A stretch of 64,000 bases of DNA from Leishmania mexicana MHOM/GT/2001/U1103 (Eukaryota; Euglenozoa; Kinetoplastea; Trypanosomatida; Trypanosomatidae): positions 1 to 64,000 of the forward strand of contig NC_018328.1 of assembly GCF_000234665.1 (NCBI RefSeq), read 5' to 3'. Below the pieces are notes generated by a model. The model was not told the origin of the DNA. It saw nothing but the letters and a program-made list of their open reading frames with translations, and did no database searches. Position numbers and translations under genes: made by a program. Shown piece after piece: positions 28,958 through 39,190 of the stretch (within the stretch, counting starts at the first letter, position 1; every line of letters starts with the position of its first letter).

Positions 28958-29414
28958 GGGCTCTCTTAGCCTCAACGCATGCCCGGCGTTAGGGTGTGCT
29001 CGGCTGCTTTTCTTTTGAGTTTCTTTTCTGACCATCCGTAGGCTTCGTTCTGAGCACCAGTGCTGGGTGCACTTTGTCACTGCGCTTCCCCCCCCGTCTC
29101 TTACAACCCTGACGCTTTTTTATTTACTTGTTTTGCTCTTTGTTTTATTTCGCTTTATACACATACACGAATAGACTTCGTCCCCGTCGGCTGTTTCTTG
29201 CTTGTCTCTCCGAGGTGTGTGACTCCCTCCCACCTCTCATGGGTTTTGCCTTCTCGCAGTGCCGCCGTGGCCAGTCGTCTGCACGGAGCTTGTCTAAGCT
29301 TGCACGCGCACTTGCGCGCAGGCGTGCAAGCTAGCACCTGGAAACGCTGCTGAGTCTCCACGTCTAGGGCTGCTTTTTGGGAGTTGTGCGTGTGCGTCTC
29401 TCTTCTGTGATGAT
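28958..29414. other. 3' UTR of the PEX11-like gene
   Basis: No gene is seen. It is T-rich at 29115-29160. An inverted repeat, ttgcacgcgcacttgcgcgcaggcgtgcaa, spans about 29309-29330 and could form a hairpin. Confidence 0.4.
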
Positions 29415-29971
29415 GGAGGACACCTTTGGCGCGGTGTCTCAGGGTTCAGTGCCCGCTGCGGGCGAGGAAGCCAAGCAGCCGCCCTCTCCCCTGTCAATGC
29501 CGAACCAGATCCGGTGCTGGCAGGGTCAGGTACCTGCGACGTGAGGAGGTCAGAGCGACGTGAGGCTGCTGATGTCGGAGGTGGGGCTGTGGATGGATCT
29601 GCGGCGGAGCGTCCTGGGGCAGCGAAGTCATATATACACTATCCATATTATGGGCAGGACTCCAACGTGACGCGAACGCAGCCCACGCGGCCCTCGTACT
29701 GCCTCCTGGCACGGGATGCCTCAACCACCCCGAGGAGGATGCACGAGGTGGCGGCTGGCATAGCAGGAGCGGCTGTGTGGCGACCTGCAGAGCGGGAGGT
29801 GGGTGTAGCTCGAGGCAGGGGCCGTGCTCGGGTGACGGAGTCGGCGCATTTCGTGTACCGCGTGTGTCTACGGCTGCTTGGAACCACGCGATGGGGCCTG
29901 TGGCCGGCTGGCCGGGGGAGGCGCGGTAGGGTGGTGTCTGAGGCATGCTGTGTGGCAGAATGGCCACGTTG
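29415..29971 (+). mobile_element. SIDER2-type retroposon, copy 2
   Basis: Same 557 bases, same orientation and same first and last base as the copy at 24940, offset by exactly 4475; I found no mismatch when reading the two side by side. The two Pr77 hairpins are at 29419-29438 and 29451-29463. It is followed by gaaagcaataacaaaa, a weak A-rich tail that copy 1 lacks, so this copy is probably closer to the original insertion. Flanks show no clear target-site duplication. Same expected effect on mRNA stability, here for the PEX11-like gene upstream. Confidence 0.85.
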
Positions 29972-30734
29972 AAAGCAATAACAAAATCTTGCGCATGTGT
30001 GCCAGAGGACATGTGTTCATGACATTCACCCGTCTGCACGTGGCACTCAGCCAATGAAGTTAGTTGACACAAGGCCAAAAGAGCGGAAGTGCACTGCAAG
30101 GAAGATATGCGCCTCGTGTCGGATGAGGGCGATAGTGAGAGCAAAGTGTTGCGCGCCACATTGAAGAAGAAAGAATCTACGGCGCTCATCATCTTGTTGC
30201 TCCCTAGAGGGATCAGTAGCACTTGTAGCAGAAGGAGACAGACCGCGGGCGCACGACAAGGTAGGGGCAACCGTTCCGTGCGACCGTGGTGCAGTTTGGG
30301 AATTCAGGTTGCCGTGTCCGCATCCCCCGTCCCCCTTTTGCAGCTGTGTGGTGTTCTCCCCCTCCACGGAGGGCAAGTGAGTCACACCGCGACGTCGCAA
30401 TGTCAGGTATCTGTCGCACTTCTTCTTCACACACTTTTTTTCTTGTATGCTGCTTCTCTGTCTCCTTTGAACCCCGGCTCTCATGCACACCTGCCGAACC
30501 GTCTACCGGGACTGCGTGTGCAGATCCTTGGAGTCCTTCACAGCCACTTCCTCTCCCCCTTATCCTAGGCGACCCGCACGCTTGCGGCGGCCAACCACTC
30601 CCGCGAGCGCAGCATTCGTAGACAACCGCCCCCACCCTCCTCAAACAAAAGAAGACAGGCACTTTTTTTTCTTTCTGCAGACGAGCTGCATCATCTTGTC
30701 GTCGATCGTGCCTTGGCTGAACTCATTGGTACCC
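29972..30734. other. Intergenic region after SIDER copy 2
   Basis: No gene is seen. The next open frame reaches back to 30483, but the likely acceptor at 30679-30680 removes that part. Confidence 0.45.
30679..30680 (+). promoter_or_regulatory. Strong predicted spliced-leader acceptor deciding start 30735
   Basis: The sequence cttttttttctttctgcag (30662-30680) is a near-ideal acceptor. It excludes the in-frame ATG at 30483. Confidence 0.6.
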
Positions 30735-31604
30735 ATGGCCACTCTTGAAAAGCAGGTGCAGTCCAGCACGCTGAGCAAGCAGTGCCGGGCAGATCTGCTT
30801 AACCATCTCGCGGAAGTCGAGACAAACTCTCGGTGCCTCTCCAAGAAGATGACCACGCTCCCGGACGCCAACCTCCCATCTGCGGCCACGATGCCCACCG
30901 ACAACTCCGTGAAGCGTGGCACTCGGGCCGCCACCGCCGGCGCTAACATGGAGCGCTTGCTACACTACACCACAAGAAAGCAGGAAAAGGATGAGATGAT
31001 TGCTAGCCGGATCACCTCCGACACGAATCTGAGCGGAACGTACTTCAAAGGTTGCTCGCACAAGTTTGTGAACGGCGCACGCAGCTGGTCTGACCCATTC
31101 CGGACCTCGCGCAACCGCACGGCGCTCTCGGGCAAAGATATGGATTTTGTTTACCGCTATGCCGAGGCAGCGACGGGGTCCGCAATTGAGCGCCCGCAGC
31201 CGGCAGACGACGCCTCCGTTGCTGCGACGGCGGCGTACCGCGAGGGGTTCCGGCAGTACAAAGGAAGAGACCCCACCGCGAAGGAGATGGAGGAGGCAGG
31301 CAGGCTGGTCTATGCTTTTGATGAGAACGGCAGCGTTGGGGTACTTCAGAAGCCGCACAGCTGCTACCCTCACACGCATATCTCGGCCGTCAAGACGCAC
31401 ATTCGCGCGTGCCCAAATCAGGTGTACTTGCCGGAAGTGCCTCCTGTGCGTGCCGCACGGAGCGAGTTCCCCGGACCGATCCCAACGTGGTCGAGCACGA
31501 AGCGCACTATCACCATGGCCACCAATGGGACGTACCAACCTGGCCACCATCAGGTCAGGAGCCTGAAGCGGGAGGCAATGAGTACGGTGGTGGGCTCTCG
31601 CTGA
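30735..31604 (+). CDS. Hypothetical protein, possibly flagellar
   Basis: The 289-residue product is not recognised. It is hydrophilic, with no signal peptide or membrane segment, and rich in Arg, Thr, Ser and Tyr. Two short patterned parts stand out: YFKGCSHKFVNGARSWSDPF near the middle and a Pro/His-rich C-terminal stretch (PHSCYPHTHISAVKTH ... TYQPGHHQVRS). Such basic, extended sequences with aromatic anchors are common in axoneme-lining proteins, so a flagellar role is possible but only a guess. The start was chosen after the strong acceptor at 30679-30680; the next Met is far downstream. Confidence 0.75.
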   Translation: MATLEKQVQSSTLSKQCRADLLNHLAEVETNSRCLSKKMTTLPDANLPSAATMPTDNSVKRGTRAATAGANMERLLHYTTRKQEKDEMIASRITSDTNLSGTYFKGCSHKFVNGARSWSDPFRTSRNRTALSGKDMDFVYRYAEAATGSAIERPQPADDASVAATAAYREGFRQYKGRDPTAKEMEEAGRLVYAFDENGSVGVLQKPHSCYPHTHISAVKTHIRACPNQVYLPEVPPVRAARSEFPGPIPTWSSTKRTITMATNGTYQPGHHQVRSLKREAMSTVVGSR

Positions 31605-32495
31605 GCCTCACTTCTTTCTCTCGGTGCACTTACTACTCGAATCTCGCCACACGTGGTGCCCATGAGCGTTATAGACAACCCCCTCGGCTGGTGTGCGCGG
31701 CTGTTGTTCTCCGTGATGCTGTGGTTGCTGTTCATGGTGGGTGGATGTACAGTCCTCTTGTGTTCATTTTTGCTTCTTGTGCCCCCTTGTTTTCTTTGTA
31801 TCTCATCTGTCTGATAGACCGTGCACCACGTGTGTCGAGGAGAACTGCACCATCAACGTGAGGTGTTCGCACGCACCAGCCTTCGCCTGCGTGCTTGTGG
31901 CTCCGTTTAGACGTCTCTAGCGCCACGCCTCGCGCTGGTCGCTTCCCCTTTCCTAACGTCCATGTACCTTATGTGCTTTCTTCTTTAGGGTCTGCATGTC
32001 CCTCGCTTTCGCTGTGTGTGGAGAGTGCAACTTGACGATGCAGAGGCGTATGCTCGTGAAGTCTGAGCGCGTGTCATCGCGACAAGCAGCCTACCCAGTA
32101 ACCAGTTTCTTGCCCTCCAAGCAAGCCGTTTGCGTGTAGAGTAGTTGAATGCGCAGACTCACCATCGGTCATCTACGCGTTCCAGTGCGCCGCTTTGGAC
32201 GGCACGGTCCCCGCCGTCCGCGCAGGCACCTGCGCAGATTCAGCAAGGAGGGCTAGATCTTCGGAAAGCCGCCTGCCTTATGGCGTTGGCTCTGCGTGCT
32301 CATCGGCCCCTTGTATGCCCCGCCTTCACCGCTTTTTCCTCCGTGTCTTGACCTTCGCGTCGTTTTCTGCTCTCATCGGATGGCTCACCCAGCAAGGAGG
32401 TCATCTCAGTCTCACTCGCGGTGCGCACGTATGTTTTGCGAAGCCCACTCACAGGTACGTCTCCCTAATCTCGAATCCAGGCGAGAGCCGCAGCA
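31605..32495. other. Intergenic region
   Basis: No gene is seen. Candidate acceptors for the next gene are AG 32391-32392 and AG 32479-32480. Confidence 0.45.
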
Positions 32496-33224
32496 ATGGA
32501 GCGCACGGCTGATCAGCGCATTCGCACGACGGAGTGGGAGGACGTGCAGTACCGGTATGGAAACCGCGTCGGCAAGTATAAAGCACATGAACTGGAGATA
32601 CTAGCCCAACAAATTGCCGACACGAGCCAAAACACGTGCCTCACAGCCTATGACCCCCAGGCGGAGAAAGTCGCAGCCAAGCTTGAGCGTGGAGGGTACG
32701 CGTACGACAAAGGCGGCGAAGCGGAAGGCACCAGCTTCATTGTGGACTCGGACGACGAGGACGAAGCGCTGGCCGCTATCCGGCGAAGACGTCTGATGGA
32801 GCTGCAGCGGCAGAAGGCGGTGGAGCGCTTTGGGGTACTACGGCACATCCCTGGCGCAGACTACGTCGCAGAGGTGACAGAGGCATCTTCGTCGTGTTGG
32901 GTGGTGGCGGCGCTCATCAAGCCGGGCCACAGCGACTGTGAGGCACTGTTGACCGTGCTTCGCACGGTGGCACAGCGGCACCGATCGGTCAAGTTCGTTT
33001 CGATGGTCTACACCGAGGCAATCCCTAACTTTCCCGCCGGCCTCCTTCCGTGCGCGCTGCTATACAAGGACAAAGAGTTGAAGAGGCAGATCACTGGACT
33101 GGCCGACTGGCAGGCCCGGAAGAAGTTGAGTCTTGCTACAGTCGAGCAGATGCTTTCCCTCAACGGCGTTCTGCCGCCTATCGAGGACGACGGAATCGAG
33201 GAAGCCGTCGAGAAGGATGAATAA
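32496..33224 (+). CDS. Phosducin-like protein (PhLP2/PDCL3 family)
   Basis: The 242-residue protein has the phosducin-like layout: an N-terminal helical part ending in an acidic block (SDDEDEALAAIRRRRLMELQ), then KAVERFGVLRHIPGADYVAEVTEAS and a thioredoxin-like fold (about 115-225) without the CxxC pair, and an acidic tail. PhLP2-type proteins work with the CCT/TRiC chaperonin in folding actin and tubulin, and in trypanosomatids would be expected in the cytoplasm and flagellar base. Length and domain order match PhLP2/PDCL3 more closely than the Gbeta-binding PhLP1. The ATG is clear. Confidence 0.88.
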   Translation: MERTADQRIRTTEWEDVQYRYGNRVGKYKAHELEILAQQIADTSQNTCLTAYDPQAEKVAAKLERGGYAYDKGGEAEGTSFIVDSDDEDEALAAIRRRRLMELQRQKAVERFGVLRHIPGADYVAEVTEASSSCWVVAALIKPGHSDCEALLTVLRTVAQRHRSVKFVSMVYTEAIPNFPAGLLPCALLYKDKELKRQITGLADWQARKKLSLATVEQMLSLNGVLPPIEDDGIEEAVEKDE

Positions 33225-34059
33225 AGCGACCAGCGTTCGCCTCCCTGAGGGCTCTTCGTACCTGTATGTCTTGTGTATCCTGCAGTGCAGCTCTTTTCCT
33301 GCTTTGGACCTGCGCTTACGTTGAGGGATCCGATGTGAACCTCTCAGGCCGCTACAAAACGACTCCTACTCCTCGTCGTTGCCGTCGGTCTTTCGACTCC
33401 GCGTGCGCATGTTCATCCGCTGCCAGGTTTGCCGTTTTCGAGATGGCCTACCGCTGTGAATCGTCTAGCCGTGCATGTTGATGTGTACGTGTGTTGTGTG
33501 TGTTACAAAGGTTTCCCATAAAATGGGGTTTGTCTGTGCTCCCTTTCTGCCCTGTGGCTTCTTCGCTTTTATCACGCAGCTGTGACGGCGAACCTCTGAC
33601 GGTTCATGGCTGAAAGAAAGCGTCAGTGACGGAGGTCACTCTCTAGCCCTCTCTGGGAAGATGGCGTTGGCTCCGTCGCAGAGAGTGGGGCGAGGGTGAA
33701 GGCAAGGCTGGTTTTCCAAGCGCCGGCACGACACACACGAAGTGCCTGGCGTAAAAGATGCTGTCAGCAAACGCTCTCTGGCCCCAACGTGCTGACTGTC
33801 CGATCACCTCAACTAATGTCGGCTCCTCCGCCCCTCTCTTCTTTCTGGCCGCTTCTGCTAACGCCTTTACTGGCTCCCCTTTCGTCGTTTGTTTCTGCCT
33901 ATGTGTGTGTGTAGACATTTGGACCATCGCTTGACGCCTGCAGGTACGCCTCCGCGCTCTCTCTTTTTATCCCCGCACTCATCCGCCAGCCTATCTGTTG
34001 CCGATCGTGCGCGCGCTTGAGTGCGGGAGGGAGGAGGTTACCATCTGCCACTCCTCGCC
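33225..34059. other. Intergenic region
   Basis: No gene is seen. The tract gctctctctttttatccccgcactcatccgcc leads to AG 33988-33989, giving a 70-base leader; the GTG at 34021 opens the frame but ATG 34060 is the first start. Confidence 0.45.
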
Positions 34060-35667
34060 ATGTCCGTCGATGGACACCTTATCGCTGATGTGCAGCGACT
34101 CCGGCAGCTCGGGGGGCAGTCGCTCTTCCACCTCGTTGTCGGTGGTAAAGGTACGGGCAAAAGTACGGCACTTCAGAGCTTCGTAAGTGGACTGCAGGTG
34201 ACGACCAAGGCGCGGCACGCGGCCGGAGTGCATGACTGTGTTCTTACCGCACCGGCAGCTGCTTCGCCCGACGATGACTTCACTCTGTGGACGCTGACCT
34301 ACGACTCTGTGGCGCGCGGCAGCTCGACGTTAGGCGCGCTCTCTACCCGTACAGCACTGCTTCGGCCCTTCTCGATCGTCGTCGCTGATGACATTGACCT
34401 CCTCTGGCTCCTATGCAGCATGAACGGCCTTCTGCCACCCCTCCAGCGTCTCCTCCAGGCAGCGTTGACGAGCTCGTCGTGTGCGATTGTTGCTAGTGCT
34501 CCCAGTCAGGACACGGTGCCGGCATGGCTACTAGAACAAAAGGTACCTGCTCTCTACCCGCTCCGCGAGCTTACCGAGGCGGGAGCGAGGCGGCTGTTGC
34601 GCAGCGTTCCTCAGCCACTCTTCAAATCACGTGGCGAGCTGCTCATTAGCGTGCAGACCCCCTTCACCTCACGCCAAATGTTTCTCTTCAACACATGCAT
34701 GACACTGGAGGCCGCCTCGCACGGCGCCACGGGAGAAAAGCTGCGCTCACTGGTTCAGGAGGACTGCGGGTTCCTCCACCACCGGCGTTCCTCCACTGGC
34801 GCGCAGCGCGTACCTCCCCGTCTTTACGGCTTAGGCGAGGTTCGCCATCGCATCAGGACTCTTGTCTCTGTCTTCGCCACTCACAGTAGCCCAGGCGGTG
34901 GCGGTCGGCTGATGGCATCCCTCCCCTCCTCCACCGGGTTGCTTCTTCACGGCCCATCGGGGTGCGGAAAGTCCAGCCTCGCCCGCCAGATAGCCGCCGA
35001 CTTTCCTTCTATCCCATTTTTCTTTGTGGAATGCACGATGCTATTCTCCAAGTACCTTGGAGAGAGTGAGGCGCAGTTGCGGGAGGTGTACCGTCGAGCA
35101 CGGACACGCCCTCCGGCGGTGGTGGTACTGGAGGACCTGGATGTCATTGCACAGTCTCGCGGCGCGATGCAGCATGGAGACGGGGACCAGAGCAGCGGCA
35201 ACGGCAAAAACCAGCCCGACGTCACAAGGCGCATGCTGGCGGGTCTCCTCTGCGAGCTGGACGGCGTCACAGACAACAGTGGCGTACTCACCATTGGAAT
35301 CACGAATGCACCGCAGGTGCTAGACGCTGCCGTCCTCCGCCAGGGCCGACTTGAAACGCTTGTGTACATTCCGCCCCTCACGCAGGACGGAGCAGAGGAG
35401 TGGTGCACGCATTTTTTTGAGCGATTCAACGGCGCAGAGGGAGAGAGGCGCGAGTGCGTCGTGACGGTGGCCAGCCACGCAGTCGGTTGCGCTGCTGCGT
35501 CGCTTCAGTACGTCCTGCGAAAAGTGTTCGAAGCAAGCGTGCTGCGTCACGGTTGGGACGCAGCCACAGCCGGATCGCTGCCCTTGCCGACCCTTTCGGA
35601 GATTCAGGGACACCTCTTCGAGAGCTGCTCCGTGCTGAGGCGTGTGAACCACCCCCACTTCGAGTAA
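34060..35667 (+). CDS. Tandem AAA ATPase
   Basis: The 535-residue protein holds two AAA modules and no separate N-domain. The first (about 15-220) has Walker A GGKGTGKST at 28-36 and a Walker B-like VVADDID with D110-D111, lacking the usual Glu, so it may bind but not hydrolyse ATP. The second (about 260-510) is canonical: Walker A GPSGCGKSS at 298-306, pore loop region KYLGESEAQLREVYRRAR, Walker B VVVLEDLD with E358-D359, sensor 1 TIGITN and an Arg-rich end DAAVLRQGRLE. This pattern (degenerate D1, active D2) is found in PEX1/PEX6-type and some NVL/SPATA5-type AAA proteins. I cannot choose between a short peroxin-like and another AAA role; the presence of glycosome genes nearby is not evidence. 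Confidence 0.88.
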   Translation: MSVDGHLIADVQRLRQLGGQSLFHLVVGGKGTGKSTALQSFVSGLQVTTKARHAAGVHDCVLTAPAAASPDDDFTLWTLTYDSVARGSSTLGALSTRTALLRPFSIVVADDIDLLWLLCSMNGLLPPLQRLLQAALTSSSCAIVASAPSQDTVPAWLLEQKVPALYPLRELTEAGARRLLRSVPQPLFKSRGELLISVQTPFTSRQMFLFNTCMTLEAASHGATGEKLRSLVQEDCGFLHHRRSSTGAQRVPPRLYGLGEVRHRIRTLVSVFATHSSPGGGGRLMASLPSSTGLLLHGPSGCGKSSLARQIAADFPSIPFFFVECTMLFSKYLGESEAQLREVYRRARTRPPAVVVLEDLDVIAQSRGAMQHGDGDQSSGNGKNQPDVTRRMLAGLLCELDGVTDNSGVLTIGITNAPQVLDAAVLRQGRLETLVYIPPLTQDGAEEWCTHFFERFNGAEGERRECVVTVASHAVGCAAASLQYVLRKVFEASVLRHGWDAATAGSLPLPTLSEIQGHLFESCSVLRRVNHPHFE

Positions 35668-36748
35668 TGGGCGCGTCTCACAACGCCTGCTAATCAAACA
35701 ACACATAATCTCATAGATCAAAGGCACAAAGCGCTCTGCATGGCGTGTGTGTGGGCCTGTGTGATGCAGACGAGAGTTCGTGTCCTTGGCCCCCCACCTC
35801 GACCTGCTGCTCTTCCTAAAGGTACTGCATCTCTATGCACATGTGCCGCAGAGCGGTGAAGTAGGTCTAATAGACGATCTCCGGGATGGCTATCTCCCCC
35901 CCCCCCCTTCTCTGCGTTAGCCGTTGCCGCTCTCTCCGTCTCGTTGCGGCCCCACCTCAGGTCTTCTGTTTTTAAATGGACTTTTCTGCAGAAGTTTCCA
36001 CGTGCGTCGCTCAGCAACGTTTTCTCTCCTCTCCGTCGCGCATCTTCCCTCCACTCTCTCTATCGCTCCTGCTCGTTGTGGCCACAGGACGGGGCAAGCA
36101 CACGTACAGCGGAGCGCGCGTCGATCGCACTCGTCTCTGTTTTTTTTTTCCGTCTGGAAAGAGGCATCAACTGTACGTTTTTGTTTGAAAACTCTCGCGT
36201 GCTTGGAGCCCGCCGTGTCTGCGTGTCGAGGGGCTTGTGGCGGACCTTGTCTGTCGCTCAAAGGCCATCAGCTTATACGACGAGAGTAGGCGGCCCACAC
36301 ATACACACACACTCACAACGTCGGGCGCCTTGCGTAAAGGGTGAGGAGCGGTGGAGAACCGGTTTCCTTGAGTCTCCTCCTCCACCCTACGTCTAATCAG
36401 CCGCGTGCACACACCACGGCTGCGCGCCGCTCTCTTGTAGGAACCTTCTTGAGACGCCGACCTTTTTTTTGTGGTCTGTCTTGCTTGCACCCCTAGGCCA
36501 GAGGGCGTCACGCTTTCAGCGGAGGTTTTCCCGCACTGCTGCGAAGTGGTGCCCGCTTGTGTTTTTCCGTGCTCCTCACCAACACGCATTCTGCTGCCTG
36601 CCTCGGCACCCCCTGCTCGTTCTCACAGACGCGCGCGCGAACGGGATCCGTCCCTGCCACATGGTTCGTCGTAACATCTCGTATCCTCCGTGTCTTGCTC
36701 TTCTCTACCTTTGCGTCTTCTCTTCCGTATTGTGTGACGAAACAGCGG
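35668..36748. other. Intergenic region
   Basis: No gene is supported. A C12 run is at 35896-35907 and CA repeats at 36300-36315. Two acceptors are possible for the HEAT gene: AG 36627-36628, which would leave an out-of-frame ATG at 36661 in the leader, or AG 36744-36745, leaving only 3 bases. Confidence 0.45.
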
Positions 36749-39190
36749 ATGGATTACCGGTCGCCATTCGAGCTACGCCAGCAGCTCCTCGAGGAGGCCC
36801 GGGCTTCCCAGTCAACGTTGCCGCAGAAGAAGTGGAAGGGCAAGACCAAGGGCAGCACTGGCGGCAACGGCGACAACTGTGCCGCGCCGCTTCCTAGGCA
36901 CTGTTCAGCCGGTAACGATGGCTCGGGCTTCATGCCTTCCACTGCACTTCCTGATGACCCCACAGCACTAGTGCGCGAGGTGCCTGGCGCCGAGAACATT
37001 GAGGCCCTCAACGCGGCCCTGGAGCGCGAGGAGGCGGTGCAGCGGTATGTGGAGAAGGAGAAGCTCTCAGTAGAGGAGTCGGCAAAGTACATAATGGCAA
37101 ATGGCAGCACAATGCAGCGCATCTCTTTTTTCGGTCATGTCCGTGAGCAACTTGTCGAGTTGCCCTCGAAGGGGATCTCCAAGGTGCTGGAGACGCTGCT
37201 GGACTCGATGTGGGCGCAAGATCCTGAGCTGCAGTGTCGCGCGCCGGAGAATCTTCTGAAGCTTGTAGGCTTGCTGGACCCGAACACGGCCACCAAGATG
37301 TATGACTTTACCAAGACAATGTTGACCGTCCAGACGCCAGAGATTCGCATAGAGTGGTGTGAATTGCTGCTCGGGCTCATCGACTACCTGCCTGTTGGTG
37401 TGCTGCAAAGTGACCTTATTGCGCTCGCCGTGAACAAGTCAGAGCACGCGCAGCCGCAGGATCAGCGCGAACTGAGTTGCAAGCTTCTTGGCGCCCTCTG
37501 CCAGCATATAGCTTCTGACAAGGTAGAGGAACTCATACTCTCCCGAGCCCTGGCCTTGTGCCAGGACACGAACGTCGGCGTCCGCCAGCGAATGTGCCAG
37601 CAGCTGTGTGCGATCGCGCATGCACTGGGTGTAGAAAAGGCCAAGACACGCGTGGCGCCTGACTTGTTTGAGCTCCTGAGCGACGAGGAGCAGGCGGTGT
37701 CGCGAGCTGCCTTCTCATGCCTCATCGACCTAGTGGAGTTCTTCGGCCCCGTCTACCGGCGCGAGAAACTGTTCCCCATCATCAAGAACTTTATCTCGAA
37801 TCCGCCAAGCGAGGTGGTCGGGCTGCTCGTCGGAGAGTTCGGTCGCTTTCTGGACGCCATCAAGACTGATATCATGTCAGACGACGACGTGAAGCTTTTT
37901 GCAGACTTTTTCTGTGCCGCTGCGACGCGTCACGAAGAGGAGGCGCGCCGTCAGTGCGCTTTTAACTTTCCTGCTGTGGTGGCATCGCTTCCTCGCACTG
38001 TCTTCGCCACGCACCTGAGCAAAGCGCTCTTGTCCCTCTCCTCTGATAGTTGCGTTGCTGCCCGGGTCAGCGCCGCTGCGGGCATGCACGAGCTTCTTCC
38101 ACTGCTGTACTCGCCAACTGCCGACCTGTTGGAGCGGCCCTTCCTGCGCCTCATCGGTGACCCCGACACGTCCGTACGGGCGGCGCTGGTGAAGCACATC
38201 AACAACCTTCTTGATTACTTCCGCAGCGAGCTGAAAGACTCGTCCCGCGTGTCGTTCTTTTCTGCCGTGCTTGGCGCTCTCCTTTCGTGGGTGTCGGAGC
38301 CCGTGGTGAACTGGCACACTATGCAGCATGTCATGCAGATTGTGGACCACTATATTGATTCGTTCGAGGAAAGGACGCTGACGGAGCAGGTCGTGCCGCG
38401 GCTGTGGGAGTACGCCAAGACTGGGGCGACGATATTAAAGGCCGACTGCGCCACGCTCATTATGCACATAGCCTCCCGCATCGACAATGCAATCGTCAAG
38501 GCGCAGATGTTTAGCCGCCTGAACAGCGAGTACGGTCGATCGAACTCGTGCTACGCGCGCCAGACGTACATCTACTTTGTCTCTGCATCCTTTCGCTTTT
38601 TTTCCATGCGCTGTGTTCGGGAGCGTATGCTGGAGTGCTGCCTCGAACTGCAGCGCGACAGCGTGACGGCGGTACGTCTGGCGCTTGCGCGTAGCCTGCC
38701 GCTGCTGTCGCAGACACTGCGGAAGAGCAACGCCGGCGCTCTCGAAGAGGAATTTACAGCCATGGTCGGCCGGCTATGCGAAGACGTGGATGAGGAGGTG
38801 CAGGAGGAGGCTGCAAAGTACGTAGCGGAATGCAAGAGCCGCGCTGGCGCGCACACCGCTGCGCCAAGCCGATTCAACGACGAGGTGGATAGCAAACGAG
38901 AGAAGGCGGAGTTGGCGATGTTAGAGCACGCGAAGGAGACGGACAAGGGGGAGCGGCGCGCAAAGTTGCGTGACTTGCTGAAGAGCGAGCGTGAGAAGGA
39001 GCTCATTGAGTTGCCGTCGCCTCCAAAGGTGCGGAAGCCGGCGCCACCGACCAGCACGGTACCGCTGCCGTTAACGCGTCGCCACGGCAGTAAGCTCTCT
39101 ATATTACCGGGTTCGAGCACGGTGAGTCTGCCCCGCATTGCGACAGCGAAGCAATCACCGGCGCGGGCCATGAACCGCAAGAGGCCTTGA
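36749..39190 (+). CDS. HEAT-repeat protein, phosphatase-scaffold-like (PPP4R4/PP2A-A type)
   Basis: The 813-residue protein is built of HEAT-type helical pairs from about residue 90 to 680, preceded by a Lys/Gly-rich N-terminus and followed by a charged helical stretch (REKAELAMLEHAKETDKGER) and a basic Pro/Ser-rich tail. The first repeats (ESAKYIMANGSTMQRISFFG ... LLDSMWAQDPELQCRAPENL) and overall length resemble PPP4R4, a regulatory scaffold of protein phosphatase 4, more than the 590-residue PP2A A subunit. It would hold a catalytic phosphatase subunit and guide it to substrates. The frame opens at a TTG upstream; if the acceptor at 36744-36745 is real, the leader is 3 bases and the next in-frame ATG (36932) is the alternative. 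Confidence 0.8.
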   Translation: MDYRSPFELRQQLLEEARASQSTLPQKKWKGKTKGSTGGNGDNCAAPLPRHCSAGNDGSGFMPSTALPDDPTALVREVPGAENIEALNAALEREEAVQRYVEKEKLSVEESAKYIMANGSTMQRISFFGHVREQLVELPSKGISKVLETLLDSMWAQDPELQCRAPENLLKLVGLLDPNTATKMYDFTKTMLTVQTPEIRIEWCELLLGLIDYLPVGVLQSDLIALAVNKSEHAQPQDQRELSCKLLGALCQHIASDKVEELILSRALALCQDTNVGVRQRMCQQLCAIAHALGVEKAKTRVAPDLFELLSDEEQAVSRAAFSCLIDLVEFFGPVYRREKLFPIIKNFISNPPSEVVGLLVGEFGRFLDAIKTDIMSDDDVKLFADFFCAAATRHEEEARRQCAFNFPAVVASLPRTVFATHLSKALLSLSSDSCVAARVSAAAGMHELLPLLYSPTADLLERPFLRLIGDPDTSVRAALVKHINNLLDYFRSELKDSSRVSFFSAVLGALLSWVSEPVVNWHTMQHVMQIVDHYIDSFEERTLTEQVVPRLWEYAKTGATILKADCATLIMHIASRIDNAIVKAQMFSRLNSEYGRSNSCYARQTYIYFVSASFRFFSMRCVRERMLECCLELQRDSVTAVRLALARSLPLLSQTLRKSNAGALEEEFTAMVGRLCEDVDEEVQEEAAKYVAECKSRAGAHTAAPSRFNDEVDSKREKAELAMLEHAKETDKGERRAKLRDLLKSEREKELIELPSPPKVRKPAPPTSTVPLPLTRRHGSKLSILPGSSTVSLPRIATAKQSPARAMNRKRP

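Noticed and set aside
36469..36897. 142-codon frame overlapping the start of the HEAT gene, containing ATG 36661
   Set aside because: It runs into the HEAT gene in another frame, has no domain features and is best seen as leader sequence.
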